A stretch of DNA of 64,000 bases from Trifolium pratense (GCF_020283565.1 NC_060064.1:9910266-9974265); one strand, 5' to 3'; shown: positions 1 to 11,950, numbered from the stretch's first letter. A program made the numbers and translations. Notes: generated by a model from the letters alone, not told the origin.

Positions 1-28
1 ACCAGCTCTAAAATCTAAAATGTGATAT

Positions 29-33
<5 letters not shown>

Positions 34-67
<34 letters not shown>
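34..67. repeat. (AT)n microsatellite
   Basis: Uninterrupted alternating TA run near the left edge. The 100 bases after it show nothing recognisable before LINE-like coding sequence begins. Confidence 0.95.
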
Positions 68-69
<2 letters not shown>

Positions 70-169
70 GATGAGTAAAAAATAGGGCAAAAGAGAAAAA
101 ACAAGTAGAGATTGGATGGAAGCCCCCAAGTGGTAGTTTTGTCAAACTGATTACACACGGAGCTAGAAA

Positions 170-652
170 GGATGATAATAAAGCGGGGTGTGGTAGAATT
201 ATTCAGGGTAATCAAGGTGAATGACTTGGTGGATTTGCTAAAGCTGTTGGTGAGTGCAGTGCGTTTATAGCGAAACTATGGGCGGTTTTTGAAGGCTTAT
301 CACTAGCGAAGCAGATGGGCTTCATGAAGGTTGAACTTCATATTGACTCGGCCGTGGTGGTTCAGATGATATCAACTGGAAAATTGAACAACAAGTTAGG
401 TTGATCCTTTGTTAATATTCGAAATTATTGGAATTGGATTGAGAAGTTACCATTGCTCATGCCTATCGTGAAACAAATAAGTGTGCGTTGGCAAATGTAG
501 GATGTCAATTGGGTTAGAGAGATAATATTTTATGAGGATTGTCCTCCGCATATGAAAGATCTTGTACTAGCTGATGTAATGGGGATCACTACCCCACATA
601 TGATTTCAGTGTAATTTCGTTCCTTTCGGGCGTAGGCCCTCTATTTTATAAA
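170..652 (+). mobile_element. LINE 3' remnant (RNase H domain)
   Basis: Plus-strand translation gives a plant LINE-type RNase H domain with the recognisable pieces AGCGRIIQGNQGE, FAKAVGECSAFIAKLWAVFEG and KVELHIDSAVVVQMISTG. These correspond to the glycine-rich start, the ECxAxxAELWA-like helix and the D of the HxDS catalytic strand. It is broken by in-frame stops and a shift, and ends with LADVMGITTPHMISV then a short A-run near 651. This is a dead 5'-truncated copy. It lies immediately upstream of the first host gene. Confidence 0.75.
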
Positions 653-669
653 AAAAAAGTATTTTTTTA

Positions 670-787
670 ATGTTGAAATTATTAAGTCGAACATTGTGAA
701 TTGTAATCATATTCGAACTCTGACTCTCCACTCATATATGTGAATTTTTAATAACTATTGTCATTTCGTCTATCTATTAATAAAAAA
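670..787 (+). repeat. Degenerate tRNA-derived SINE, family B
   Basis: Shares a common order of words with 28053-28172 and 41430-41560: a 'gaaattattaagtcg' block, a B-box-like 'attcgaactctg', then 'gtcatttcgtctatct' and an A-rich end. The three copies align by eye along about 110 bp. This copy is the most decayed. Confidence 0.5.
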
Positions 788-879
788 ATGGATTTTTACT
801 TAAAAAAAAAAGGTTTTTGAAAACAAGGTGGAGGAAAATAATAATAATTTGGGCTTAATATAAAAGCCCATACATCATA

Positions 880-1294
880 CGTCACCGTGAGACAGAGCTA
901 ACCCTAGGAGCTGGAGCTGAGCCGAGTCGAGTCGAGCCGAAGTTCGCGCGAAGTAAAAAAAACGGTTCGAATAGGAGGCGAGGCCAAGCCACCACACTCA
1001 CTCACTCTCAAATTCAATTGTGGTTCGTGTTCTTCCATAATTCCATAATTACCCTTCTCTCTCTCTTAGGTCATCTTTCACCCTCGCTCGCTCAATCTCA
1101 TTCTCTCTTACTTCGTTTTCCTCTTTCCCTCTTTCACCACCGCCCACTATTTCAACTCACTGGTAATCATTAATATTTTCTCTTTAGGGTTTCCTTATTC
1201 CAATTTCTGTAACAATTTCATGATCATTTTTTTTCTCTCACAGTTTTGGAGTTTGCTGTTCGTGGTGGATTACCGGTATAGAAAATCATTCAAT
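880..1294 (+). promoter_or_regulatory. Promoter/5' leader region of the NFRKB-like gene
   Basis: GC content rises and long pyrimidine tracts (CTCTCT, CTCGCTCGCTC) appear, as in plant 5' UTRs. Likely non-coding exons end at 1162 (before GTAATC) and at 1294 (before GTAAGT), with an acceptor at 1243. A long leader intron 1295-3283 would follow. The transcription start cannot be placed from sequence alone; no convincing TATA box sits at a fixed distance. Exon borders are predictions from splice consensus only. Confidence 0.5.
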
Positions 1295-1457
1295 GTAAGT
1301 TCAGCAATGTATATGCTTCTTATGGTGATTTAAATATGATTTTAGTGATTATGAGTTCCTGTTCGTGGCTGTTTTATTAAGATTTAAATTATTTGTTAGT
1401 GAGGTTATTTTTCAATATGACATGTTGTGACTATTGTGGAAACTTGCATAATTTATC

Positions 1458-1940
1458 TGTAAAAACAACAATGCCAATAAGACAGTAACAGCCAAGTTTA
1501 GTTTTCATGTGAGAGGTTAGTGATCTTACCTGATCAGAAAGGTATGGCTGGCGTCGAGCACATCGCGTCCATACGGTTGTTGGTGAAGTGGGGTATTTTG
1601 CAAACACTATGATGCTCATGTAACATGTAAGTAAAAGCGTGAAGTGAGAGGTTAGAGAGTAGAATAGCATACTCGAGTCCTTAGCTAGGAAGGTGTATAT
1701 ATATAGGCTTCTGGCGCGGAGTTACAACCATTGATGAGGGAGAGGAAGTCGCGGGATTGTCATCATTGGAGAGGGATTTAATAGCATTTAGTGCATTGAT
1801 TAGTACTAAAGGCCATTAATTCTGACGGTGGACGTTACGAGCGCTGTCTACTCATGTCCGTTGGAAAGTTGGACCTTTGTCTTGGGCTGACCTCATTTTG
1901 GCCGAGCAGGTCACATTGTGCCTTGGCCTAGTCCAGAACA
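1458..1940 (-). mobile_element. Possible LTR fragment in the 5' leader intron
   Basis: This block is more GC-rich than the surrounding intron. On the minus strand it carries a TATA-like CTATATATATACACC (around 1693-1707) followed by a CT-rich leader, the layout of an LTR promoter. The edges read TG...CA on the minus strand, but I found no matching 5-bp duplication, so the borders and the LTR identity are tentative. The rest of the intron 1295-3283 shows nothing I recognise. Confidence 0.3.
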
Positions 1941-3294
1941 GTTTGCAATCAGAATCACCTATTCTTGCATACCATCATGCTTGGTTTTTTGTAAAATGAA
2001 ATATTTTTAGCTAATTGATCGCGGAGTGATAAATGTTTACTTGTATTCTTTTTTGGTAATTTAATGTTTAATCTTTCTGACATGTGGGGGGTGCCTGGAA
2101 GCATTTGAGAGCAGAGAACCACATTATAATTCTTGCTTCTGTTGGGTGACATATTTGGGAAAGGTTTTATGTACAAGAAAAGTTATGATTCGTTTGATAG
2201 TGGCGTTGAAGGTATCCTGAATTATAACTGGTATTATGGATGCTTTACTTTCTAGAGTTCCTATGAGAAGTGTACTTCTCTGTGTGCATTTATGAAGCCT
2301 AGATAATAAATTTCCTATTAATTAAAAGTATCCATTTTTTATTTATTTTTAAAAATATTTCCTCTATACTTCTCAGATACATCTTCGATACAATCGTCTA
2401 TGCCATAAGTCTTCTATATATCTTATTAATTAAAGATACACAATTGTATGTTTATTGTTTGTGACACATTCATTGTAGAAAGAATATGTTTTAATCCATG
2501 TTGTATTGTATCCGCATTGTATTATACATCTGGGCTTCTTAGGAGGTGTGCATACAAACTTGCTTTTGGGGAATTCATCCTAGCATCCGGATAATTCTGG
2601 TACATTGAATTAACCTTTTCCATATGAAAAATAGATAACAAAAGTACTTACCCCAGAGAAATACGAAAAGTGTAGGTGACCTAATAAGCTAATAGTATTA
2701 TAGTTGGTTCACTCGAAATGTTTCTCATACTAACTTTTTGCAATAACTTTTTTCCTTTAGTGTGTATTCTGAACTTTTTAATTAGCTCACTGTTTAGATT
2801 TTGCGATTGCCGAGTTCCAAAAGTTTGGTGCAGTTTGCTCTGGAATGGAATCACATTTAATTCCATTCCTTTTTGTTTTATGTTTGATTCACAAAACTAA
2901 GTTTGGAATGCCCATATGTCATCACAAATCATAAATATAGGTAATGAAGATAAATAAGGTATAAGATAGTATTACAAACTTTAATGATTATGGCCACAGA
3001 CAATTTTCCATTAAGCAGTTCTTATTCTGTGGAGTAGAGGTACGAATGGAATGAAAATTGTGTGCCGAACCTGGTATATTTTGTTATTCCTTAACATTGG
3101 CTTCGATGGCAAATTGTGTTTGTTCAAACATGGAATTGGCTTGGTTGTATCCTTTCAAAGGAACGAATATTACTAAATGAAATTGTATATATTTTAAGAG
3201 AACTTCTTAGGACATATTGAGGCATGTGCTTGGAAAATCATCTTAATTTAAAATTCAATCTCTTTTCTTTTTGTGCTTGTTAGGTTGCTTACGG

Positions 3295-3300
3295 ATGTAA
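3295..3300 (+). promoter_or_regulatory. Start-stop upstream ORF (ATG TAA)
   Basis: If the acceptor at 3281-3283 is used, the last leader exon carries an ATG directly followed by TAA, 76 bases before the main ATG. Minimal start-stop uORFs can stall ribosomes and lower translation of the main ORF. The TG|GTAAG-like context also resembles a splice donor (GTAAG at 3297), so the element may instead be a mini-intron border. Confidence 0.35.
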
Positions 3301-3376
3301 GCTGTTCATTAATAGTGAACAGCCTGGTGTTTTGCTTCCTACTTGTGTAGTGTTCTGCTCAATAATTTCACCTTAT

Positions 3377-6300
3377 ATGCTAATGGCTGCTGATCAAAGA
3401 AGAAAGCGATTAAATGGTGCAAGCATGGGTAGTTATGGTTCTCAAGAGCAATATAGGACTAAAAGAAAGAATTTTGGACCACCAGTGCAAAGTGATTTAA
3501 CCATGAAATCTCACATTTCTGTTGAATGGGATGCTAATCACCAAAGGGTTGTTGCCAAGCGGGAACAGGTTGGCATTAGTTGGAGACAAATGAGACCATT
3601 TGCCAGATTTGATCACAATGGACATAAAGTCTTGGCAGACGTGTTTGCCCTGCCTGAAGAAATTTTTGATCTAGATAGTTTAAGTGAAGTGCTTTCCTAT
3701 GAGGTAACAATCACGTTTTGTTTTCAGCTGAAAAAATATATTTTTTGGTCCAAGAGTATTATATAAATTGTCTTTTTTTGTGAAAACTTTGGCAGGTTTG
3801 GAACACACAGCTTTTGGACAATGAGAAAAATTTTCTTAAGCAGTTTCTTCCTGGCGACTTAGAGCCAAATCAAGTTGTCCAGGAATTACTTTCTGGAGAT
3901 GACTTTCACTTTGGAAACCCTGTCTTAAAATGGTAAGATGTCTTTCTTTATATTTTATCTGTATATACACAGTCTGCTGTATTTTGCATGTGTGGTTGAT
4001 CTGATAGCATAATCTGTGCATGCATACATACATATATGCAAGATGTGATTGTTTATTTGTTTGAATGACTCATGAGAACTATTATTCATTGATGTAATGT
4101 GGTAACTGGATTTACTATCTTTTTGGATTGACATAACCAAATTTGCCAGCTTACTTGGTTAGAGGTCCTGTTTGTTGGATTTTGTAAAATTGTACTGGTC
4201 CAGAATTTTTGATCTAGATAGTTTAACACGTCTAGATCAAAAATTTTAAGAAAATTTTTGACCAAGAAAAGTTAAGTGAAGAAATTTTTGATCTAGATAG
4301 TTAATTTGATCTAGATAAAAGTTAAGTAAAGAAATTTTTGATCTAGATTAAAAATCCTTTTATTTGATCAAACATTTCTTCTCTTAACTATCTAAATCAG
4401 AATTTTTGATCTTAGATAGTTTTACCAAATTTTTTATCTAGTTTTATTGGTCCAGATTTCTTTTTGCCAACGGTTTAGCTTACCTTTTTTTCTTAATGTT
4501 TTTGTTTTCTTTTTATTTTATGGGCCAGGTTTATGTCACCCTATTTTTTTCTCCTTTTTATTAATAATATTTGTTTGTGGTTTGTCAGTTTGGGTTAGTG
4601 GTGTCAAACTATTTGGGACGACCAACCTCCTTTGATGCTGTTTGCTTGCTTTTGCTTAGAAAATGTACTTCGGTACATTTTTAGTTTTGTTGTATTTCCA
4701 AAATTTTGTAACTTCAAGGGGACTTAATTTGATTGTATTTACTTTTCCTTCGTAGATTTATAGTTTATATTTGCATTAAATTTGTTTCTGGCCCTTCTAA
4801 ATAAGAGAATTATTGTTTTGGTCCCTATAATTTTTTTCTTTGGTTTTTTAATATTTATCATTCAAAAATGTGAAATCACTATTTTTTGGTTCTTATTGTC
4901 ATGTGACATCGGTTAACTTCTTGTGTTTTTATGGAATGCCATGTGGTCATCTTAGGTGACACCTAATAATATCAATTGTGTCTCTTGTTAGCATGTGACT
5001 CCCGTAAATTTCTTACTTGAGCCCTGAAATGAATGTTAGGGAGTGAAAAACAATATTTCAGATATTAGAAGAATGGAAACTATAAGAAAATATTAACTGG
5101 CACTAAAACCAAAATTTGCCTATTTAGAAGAATCAAAAACAGTAATTTACTAATTTCAGAATTTGGAGGCATGAAAATAAATGAAAATGTTTTACAAGGA
5201 CCTAAACCAAAATTCTCTCATATTATATGGACTAAAAACATAGTTAACCCTTTATATGTTTTGGTTTATGTTTTATTTGATGGTCTTTTCTTTGAGTTGT
5301 ACTTCAACAATGTTGTTATGCATTGTTCCAGCTCTAGAGTTAATTCATAGAATTGTACGTGTTCACAACTATGTACTCAGTTATATACTATAGTTGTTTA
5401 TTGTAAACTTGTGTAGACTCACATAGATTTGCATAGAATGAGTTTACTACATAATGGTTATTTTATCTCATCCATGCCAAAAATGGCAGTTCTGTATGCT
5501 TAGATTAACCCAAAAATGCAACACTATGGTATGGTTTAGTTTTGTCTCTACTCTGTATCATATTCTCAATTTTTAATAAAATTGGTCATTCTCTTCAATT
5601 GTTTCTATCAATTTCTCAATTCTCTTCAGTGGGTTCCTAATATTATGTCATTTCATCTTTCAAATGTATAAAATGCCTGTAATCTCAGAAAATTATTAAT
5701 ACAACGCAAAATTAAATTTTATTTAGTTTTTGGATCATTCATTAAAATGTTCACTTTTTTAGACTTTACAGCTTCAAATGAATGGTCATATGCATTTGCA
5801 GGGGTACTTCACTTTGTTCGGGTGAACTTCATCCAGATATGATTGTTTACCAGGAGCAACATCTAAAGTCTGAAAAAAGAGCATACTTCTCGCAATTACA
5901 TAATTATCATAAGGAGTAAGTCATGCACAGTTATTTTTTTGTATATTTTGATCTTGTTTCTTTTGGCAGGGTACTTACTAAAATGTTGTCGTTTTTCATT
6001 TTTCAGTATGATTGGATTTCTAAGTAAGCTGAAGGAGAGCTGGGAGGCCTGCAAAGATCCAGAAAAGGAAATTCTACCGAAGATTCTGAGGTTTGACATT
6101 TGGAAGACCGTCTATATATTGCAATTTGCACACACAACACTTGTTAACACAGAAGTATTGAGTAATTACAGGTTTATGCCATAGTTATATTACAAGGATG
6201 TGTGCTTTACATGTGTTTTCAATACTACTTAGATGGTTATATTATAAACGATTGATATAAATAATATGGGGCGTCACATTGTTTCAAGTCTGAGATGATA

Positions 6301-9300
6301 AAAACCTGAAAATCTATTCAAGATGTATCTGATGAAATAGAAACAACAACCACTTTAATTTTTTTTAGCTAATGCTTACATTAGTAGATAAATAAAAGGG
6401 TGGGTAATGTGCATTTACCTATTTTATATATCTCTATTGATTTTTTTTTTAATAATAAGGATTTTGCTTTGTGCAGGTCAAAGAATGATATAGAGAAAAA
6501 CAGACTGTCTAACTTGGATGAATTTAGATACGATGATCATGATGGGAATCTTACAGTGGCATCTGGGTCATATTCCTGGGGTGCAGAGGAGAAAGCATAT
6601 GATGACAACCAAATTTCTTCAATGGGACAGGGCGATGAACTTCGGAGAAGGTAACTATCTCTGCTGCACTTGATTTTTGGTGGCTTTTGTAAAGGTTGCT
6701 TCAGATATTGCTTGTACTGCTATGGTGCCCTCCAAGATCTTGAATTTAACTGCTGTTGTCATTAAAAATTATTTTTTGACTATTAAATGAGTATCATGAC
6801 GAGTAGGTAAATGTCAAATGTTGTATTATGGAACAAGGTATATAACTAATTCCTGAGGTCATTTGATGTAAAATAGATAGAAACCTGGTATTTTATTAGA
6901 AAGTGCAGGGTAAAATTCACCCAAGTACCAAACAGAATTACACACAGTAGTTTTGAGGGTCTGCAACCTCCCTGCCCAAAGACCCAGTTTCCCCCGAAAT
7001 GCTTAGGTAGCACCCCTCATCCTCTTATATTAATAGGCAACATGCCTATTTCTTCTGACTATGTCAACTGAACTAACCTAACTAACTAGGTAATTACCTC
7101 ACTTCTGACACGGATATTTTTTTGCTTTTCAAATGTTTTTATTTCTTATACTGATATTTTGATTTTCTGGCACCATATATCTTCTACTGGATGGATGGCA
7201 CCATATATTAATACTAAATATTTTTTTTTCATAGTCTCTTAAATTAATAATATATTTTTAAAACCCACTTGTGGTTGGTCGAGTGATGTTGGCTTGGGCT
7301 CTTGGAGTATGCTCCTCTCAAGGTCTCAGGTTTGATTCCCACTGGTGCCAATTTCGGTGGGCTAAGTCCATACAGAGCAAAAAAAACTCTGGCTTTAAAT
7401 GGGGCCCCCGCAAGTGGGCGGTGGGATTGGTCCCCTTGGATTAGTCGGTCATAAGGCCGGATACCAAGTTTTAAAAAAAAAAAAAAAAAATTTTAAGTAT
7501 TAGTGTCCATGTCACTAAAATAGCGCCTGCTCCGCTCCATTTTTGGGGTTGGCCGTGCCGCTATCTGAGATTGATAACAGAGCTTTACTGATTCAATGCT
7601 TAACCAACTGTTAATAAAATGATGTTTGACAGGGTGCATGGCAAAGACTTCAATAAATGTAAACCAAGAAATATGATGGCTTCTTCAGATTTGATGCTTA
7701 ATGTGGGTGGAAGACCAAAGAAAGGAGACAAACTACACATGGAGAACTTTCCTGGTAGTGATGGTGAGAAATATATGTCATATATCAAGGTTAGACTATC
7801 CCTCTCAGATCTCTAAACAATACTGAATTGGTAGGGGTAATCATCTCTGTCTCTGGGTTACTTATGTCATTAGTGCTACTGTAATAGAGAGACAATAAAT
7901 TTGATTCTCTGGTATGTGAAATAATCATTGTTGTCACAACTCTTAAGTTTTTAAACTTCAACTAACATTGCAAAGTGAGCAAGTTTTTCAAAACTGCTAT
8001 GTTCGTATATTCTCTTAATTATCCTTATTTGGGTAGGTTGGTAGATATTTTAATTTGATTTAGGTTAATTCTGTTTAATGCAGTTCTAGTGTGTATGTGT
8101 GTATAATACAAAAAATATTATTCGGTGGTTTTCCTTCTTTTGTGACGAGAGCAAACTTTTGCATTTTTTACTGTACAATTATTAGTATATAAGGCATATG
8201 CTGATTATTTCCTATGTTTCAGATTAGCAAGAAGCAGCATGAGCTTGTTAAGAATTTGAAGCTATCATGTAAAAATATCCCAGCTAGCACTCTTAACTGT
8301 GTTTTGGGTGACCTTAATAACTTTCATGTGCAACCGTACAAATTATTTATCAAAGAAGAACAGAAGAACTTGCATGAGCATTGGTTAGTGCAATGTTGAG
8401 GGCCACCTGTCAAATTGTTTCAAATGGTACATTATATTTGAAATTTGTTTACCATTATTGCTTACTTGAAGATATATTTTATTTCTATAGGTTACAATTG
8501 GTAAAGAAACACCTCCCTGCATCATATGCAAACTGGACAGAGAGACTGATACAGAAACATGCAATGAGAAATTCTTTGTTGCTTGAGATGAAAGATAGAT
8601 CAAATATAGAGGTTTGTAATAATGTTTCCTTTTCTGAAGATCCATTAAAATTTCCTAGCAGTGAGCTTGCATACCCTGCATCAGTCTATCTGTTTATTGA
8701 CTTTGACAAGATACTTAGGTTTACCTTGCCTCTTGTTGCATGATAGTGGCCATTATTCTTAATGGTTCTGTTAAAACCTTTTTCACTAATAATTTGCCAT
8801 ACAGGATGAAGATTTTTTGAGCACAAGAGTCCAGTCTCAGGACAAGGAGGACGGTGATGTTAATAACCAGTCTAGCTTGGAAGATGATGAAGATTCTATT
8901 GTTAGAGTCCCAGAGAACCCGTCCCTTCATAACAAAGCTGGACTACATTCAAGTATTATGAAATGCCAGGATAATCCCATCAGTGAAGGAGCCCCTTTAT
9001 CGTCTAATGAAGAGTCTATTGCTAGATTCCAAGATAACCCGTCTCTCCATAATTCTTATCACAGTGGCGATGACCAGCTCCACCACTCACATGTAGATTT
9101 GGAAAAAGGTATTTTATCACAAGGAGATGATGCTTCACATAACAAAACTGAGCATTCAAGGATTATGAACTCTCAGGATGATCCCATCGGTGAAGGAGCT
9201 CTTTTCTCGTTTAATGAGGATTCTGTTGCTAGATTCCCAGAGAATCCATCCGTCAATAAATCTTATCATAGTGGTGATGAGAAGCTCCACCACTTGCATA

Positions 9301-10562
9301 TAGATTTGGATAAAAATACTTTATCAAACGGAGATGATGCTTCACAGAACCAAACTGCACATTCAAGGAACTCTCGGGATGATTCCATTGGTGAAGGATC
9401 GTCTGATGGTCATGCCTGGCAAGCAGCTGAAATGTCACATTCTTACTATGATTTACCTGTGACCCACAATTACACAGCGGATGGGTTATCTCTTGTAAGT
9501 TCACAAATTAACCAAGATAAACAAATCCAAATGATTAGTCCAGAATCTAATTTGCATCAAGAAGGCACTGGCAAGGAGTTGTTACAAAGGCAGTCAGATG
9601 ATGGTCCCTTCAGTTCTTACCGAAGCCAGGATCAAATTGGCTTGATTCAGTCTTTCATCAATGATAAAGGGGTTAACTCCTTTCACTATGAACAAAAAAG
9701 AGCTAGGTTAAATTTCCTGGCTGAACAAAAAAGAGCTGGGTTAAATTTCCAGGCTTCAAACGATGTTCAGGTGGGGGCTGGCCAATTTTCTAGTCATTTT
9801 AAGGAGTCATTGCAAACATCTCTGACATTGGACCAAGGTCACAGGCAAACTGGTAAGGTTTTTGTGCCAGAAAATATATCAGGTAATATTTACTCTGATG
9901 CAGGAAGATACTTAAACACCGGGCAATATCCATTATCCGCAGGAAATATTACTGATTGGGCTGTTGGTGCCCCTCACATGGTAGCACCTTCTCAATCTCA
10001 TGTTAATACAGCAGGAAATATTCCTGATTGGGACGTTAGTGCCCCTCGCATGGTAGCACCTTCTCAATCTCATGTTAATACCGCAGGAAATATTCTTGAT
10101 TGGGATGTTAGTGCCCCTCGCATGGTAGCACCTTCTCAACCTCATGTTAATAATTTCATTGGTCAGCCTTGGCTTCCTTCAGTCCATCAAGTTCAGGGTA
10201 CCTGGAATGGATCTGGCAATGGGAGTCTATCTAGTCAGATTCTTAGCACCGGAGGGAACTCCGATCAAGGCTTATTTAGTGTTCTATCTCAGTGTAACCA
10301 ATTACATTCAGGTAGCCCTTATGAGTCAATCAGACACACGGACCAGTTCCTTTCGCCCAGAACCTATGGAGTAATAGATGCTGGTACACATAGGATCAAT
10401 GCTGTTGTACCACCATCTTCTCATCCGCTAGATTATTTCAGTGGACGTGATGCACCTGGTGCTCTGTTGCCTGATGATATAACATGGATGAACTTGCCTC
10501 CTCAGAATCCTGCTTTAAACGATCAAATTGGAAAATCGTACTTGAGGTCATGGAACCGGTAA
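3377..10562 (+). CDS. NFRKB-like protein with DEUBAD domain (putative INO80 subunit)
   Basis: Nine coding exons with GT-AG borders and continuous frame: 3377-3703, 3796-3932, 5802-5915, 6007-6090, 6477-6650, 7633-7789, 8223-8383, 8491-8611, 8805-10562. They sum to 3033 nt (1010 aa). The first in-frame ATG is 3377 (MLMAADQRRKRLNG); 3383 (MAADQ) is an equally plausible start. Residues about 88-190 resemble the DEUBAD domain of NFRKB, with LPEEIFDLDSLSEVLSYEVW, then FLKQFLPGD, then LLSGDDFHFGNPVLKW and LHPDMIVYQEQHLKSEKRAYF. In animals NFRKB is an INO80 chromatin-remodelling subunit whose DEUBAD domain binds and inhibits UCH37; in plants the role is inferred. Residues 426-1010, all exon 9, are Ser/Asn/His-rich, probably disordered, and contain internal repeats. 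No frameshift or stop is seen. Intron 2 is about 1.9 kb and holds an odd repeat (4195-4455). Confidence 0.88.
4195..4455 (+). repeat. Intronic repeat cluster built from an exon 1 segment
   Basis: Within intron 2 a segment matching exon 1 is found several times: 4277-4302 is identical over 26 nt to coding bases 3655-3680, 4204-4226 is identical over 23 nt, and 4329-4348 over about 20 nt. Inverted copies lie at 4231-4246 and about 4376-4400. The words 'actggtccaga'/'attggtccaga' flank the cluster. The exon segment encodes EEIFDLDS in the DEUBAD domain. Confidence 0.8.
6890..7095. repeat. Possible repeat fragment in intron 5
   Basis: A block of different composition (C-rich, e.g. CCTCCCTGCCCAAAGACCC) interrupts the AT-rich intron 5. 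I recognise no coding potential, terminal repeats or TSD. It may be an old LTR piece. The surrounding intron otherwise holds only the SINE at 7261. Confidence 0.25.
7261..7490 (+). mobile_element. tRNA-derived SINE, family A (intron 5)
   Basis: Begins AACCCACTTGTGGTTGGTCG, has an A-box-like 'tggtcgagtg', a B-box-like 'aggtttgattcccac', a body with 'aatttcggtggg' and 'ttagtcggtcataaggccgg', and ends in an 18-A tail. A second, reverse-oriented copy lies at 13479-13700. Pol III boxes plus poly-A identify a SINE. The TSD here is short and unclear. Confidence 0.8.
8890..9420 (+). repeat. About 210-bp imperfect coding repeat in exon 9
   Basis: Two consecutive ~70-aa units begin at 9011 and 9221, with part of a third before them at about 8890. 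Shared words are ENPS/DNPSLHN, SYHSGD, LHHSHVDL, GDDASHNKT, HSRIMNSQDDPIGEGA. The frame is kept, so this is protein-level expansion of the disordered C-terminal half of the NFRKB-like protein. Confidence 0.85.
9939..10154 (+). repeat. Three tandem 72-bp coding repeats (24 aa each)
   Basis: Units start at 9939, 10011 and 10083. Each encodes a version of AGNIxDWxVxAPxMVAPSQ followed by SHVNT (residues about 804-875). Divergence among the three is only a few bases, so the expansion is fairly recent. An adjacent 10-aa duplication, AEQKRAxLNF, lies near 9690-9750. Confidence 0.95.
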
Positions 10563-10952
10563 AATCTTTCACCTAATTAGCACAGTTAGTTTTGTGACAG
10601 TAGCAAGATTCACATAAGGGATAAATATCCTGATATGAGATGAGAGATAGGTTTATGTAAATAAGTATACCATGGTCAACTCAACACCATGTACATATCT
10701 CTAGATGTTAGATGTGCTGGAAAGAGAAAGCAGGGGTGTAGGAAAGTTAGATAATCTTTTCATTCTTAATTTTGTTTTTTATCATGCGTTACTAGAGAGA
10801 GATTCTTTAATACTTTTGAAAGGTATCTAATGCTGAAAGCAGGTTCCTCTTTTTGAGCTATATTTTTGTTCTTTCTCAAAATGATCTTATTCAGGTATGA
10901 TTGTTGGAAACTCATGAAAAGCAACAATGACAGTTTATGAACATATTTTTAT
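10563..10952 (+). other. 3' UTR/flank of the NFRKB-like gene
   Basis: AT-rich with no ORF. Several T-rich stretches could act in 3' end formation, but no single poly(A) signal stands out. Confidence 0.4.
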
Positions 10953-11130
10953 TGATGTTTTCTCTTTAGGCCTCCTATGGTCTTTTCCCCCTCTGAATTT
11001 TACTTTTTTGCCCGAATTTTTTTGCCTTAAAAAAAAATTCGGTTTCTGTTAACCGAAGTTTTTATCAAGGGCAAAATTGGAATATTTAGGGATATAAAAG
11101 ATACATGAGGGGCCTAAAGAGAAAACATCA
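10953..11130. mobile_element. 178-bp fold-back MITE with 20-bp perfect terminal inverted repeats
   Basis: The left end TGATGTTTTCTCTTTAGGCC is exactly inverted at the right end. The inverted match continues imperfectly inwards (CTCCTATG against CCCTCATG). A central hairpin TTCGGTTTCTGTTAACCGAA lies at about 11039-11058. The end and the hairpin motif resemble the element starting at 62887, so this is probably a deletion derivative of that family. No clear TSD. Confidence 0.8.
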
Positions 11131-11626
11131 TTTATATAAGCTGATTAAAAAAAATTTCTATTTTTTTTTATATTCAGCTACTATACTTTATACACAAGCC
11201 AATAAATAATGGGATATAATGGCTCATAAGTCTTAAGTGATGCAAGTATTTATCTACTAGAACTTACTAGGGAAGATATATTTGAATTATTGCATTCCAC
11301 CGTTAGGAATAGGAAACTGGGGTCATTTGTCTCGTTGGCTTTTTGACAACCACACATCATATGAAAGTGCAATGAATATATGAAAATGTCTTATATATAT
11401 CAATGATGTTCCGGCAATAATAATTTGAGTAAATCAGGTTCTAAAAGCGCAAGTGAATTTAGTTTATTTTTAAAATTAACTCTATAATAATTGTAAAGGT
11501 TTTATATTTATCTTTGATACAGACTATTTAAATATGTGCAAGTATTTTATTAACTTTGATTGTCATGCGAGACAGATCATAATATGTAATGTACCTAATT
11601 AAATTGCATAACATTATATTATTATA
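11131..11626. other. Intergenic, no feature seen
   Basis: AT-rich spacer between two MITEs. I see no ORF, inverted repeat or tandem repeat of note. Confidence 0.5.
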
Positions 11627-11887
11627 CTGCCTCCGTCCCTAAACATAAAATATAGTTTGACCACCGTACGTACGTTAATGTACAATTTTGAATATTAATA
11701 TTTTTAATTATTTATTAGTAAAAAATTATAAAAACTTAATATTTTGAAAATACTCATTAAAACAAATTAAACAAGATCTTATATGTTAATATTTACATCT
11801 ATATATTATTAAAAAAATACTGTCAAAACAAGATAAATGAATAATATATTTTAGTCAAAGTAGCTCTAATAAAAAGGGATAGAGGAG
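11627..11887. mobile_element. Stowaway-like MITE (TA target site)
   Basis: Starts CTGCCTCCGTCCCT after a TA and ends with the inverse of CTCCTCTATCCC before a TA. This is the CTCCCTCCGTCCC-type terminus of plant Tc1/mariner MITEs, 261 bp, AT-rich and non-coding. Confidence 0.75.
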
Positions 11888-11950
11888 TAATTTTTAAAGG
11901 ACTTCAATTATATTTTTATTTTATTTTTAAAATATGCCTTTTTATTCTGT

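Noticed and set aside
1458..1940. Confident solo LTR
   Set aside because: TATA-like layout and TG...CA ends are present, but no TSD or partner LTR, so it is listed only as possible.
3332..3376. Earlier start for the NFRKB-like protein
   Set aside because: The codon at 3332 is TTG; the first in-frame ATG is 3377.
9933..10145. Minus-strand repetitive 70-aa frame
   Set aside because: Shadow of the three 72-bp coding repeats in exon 9.
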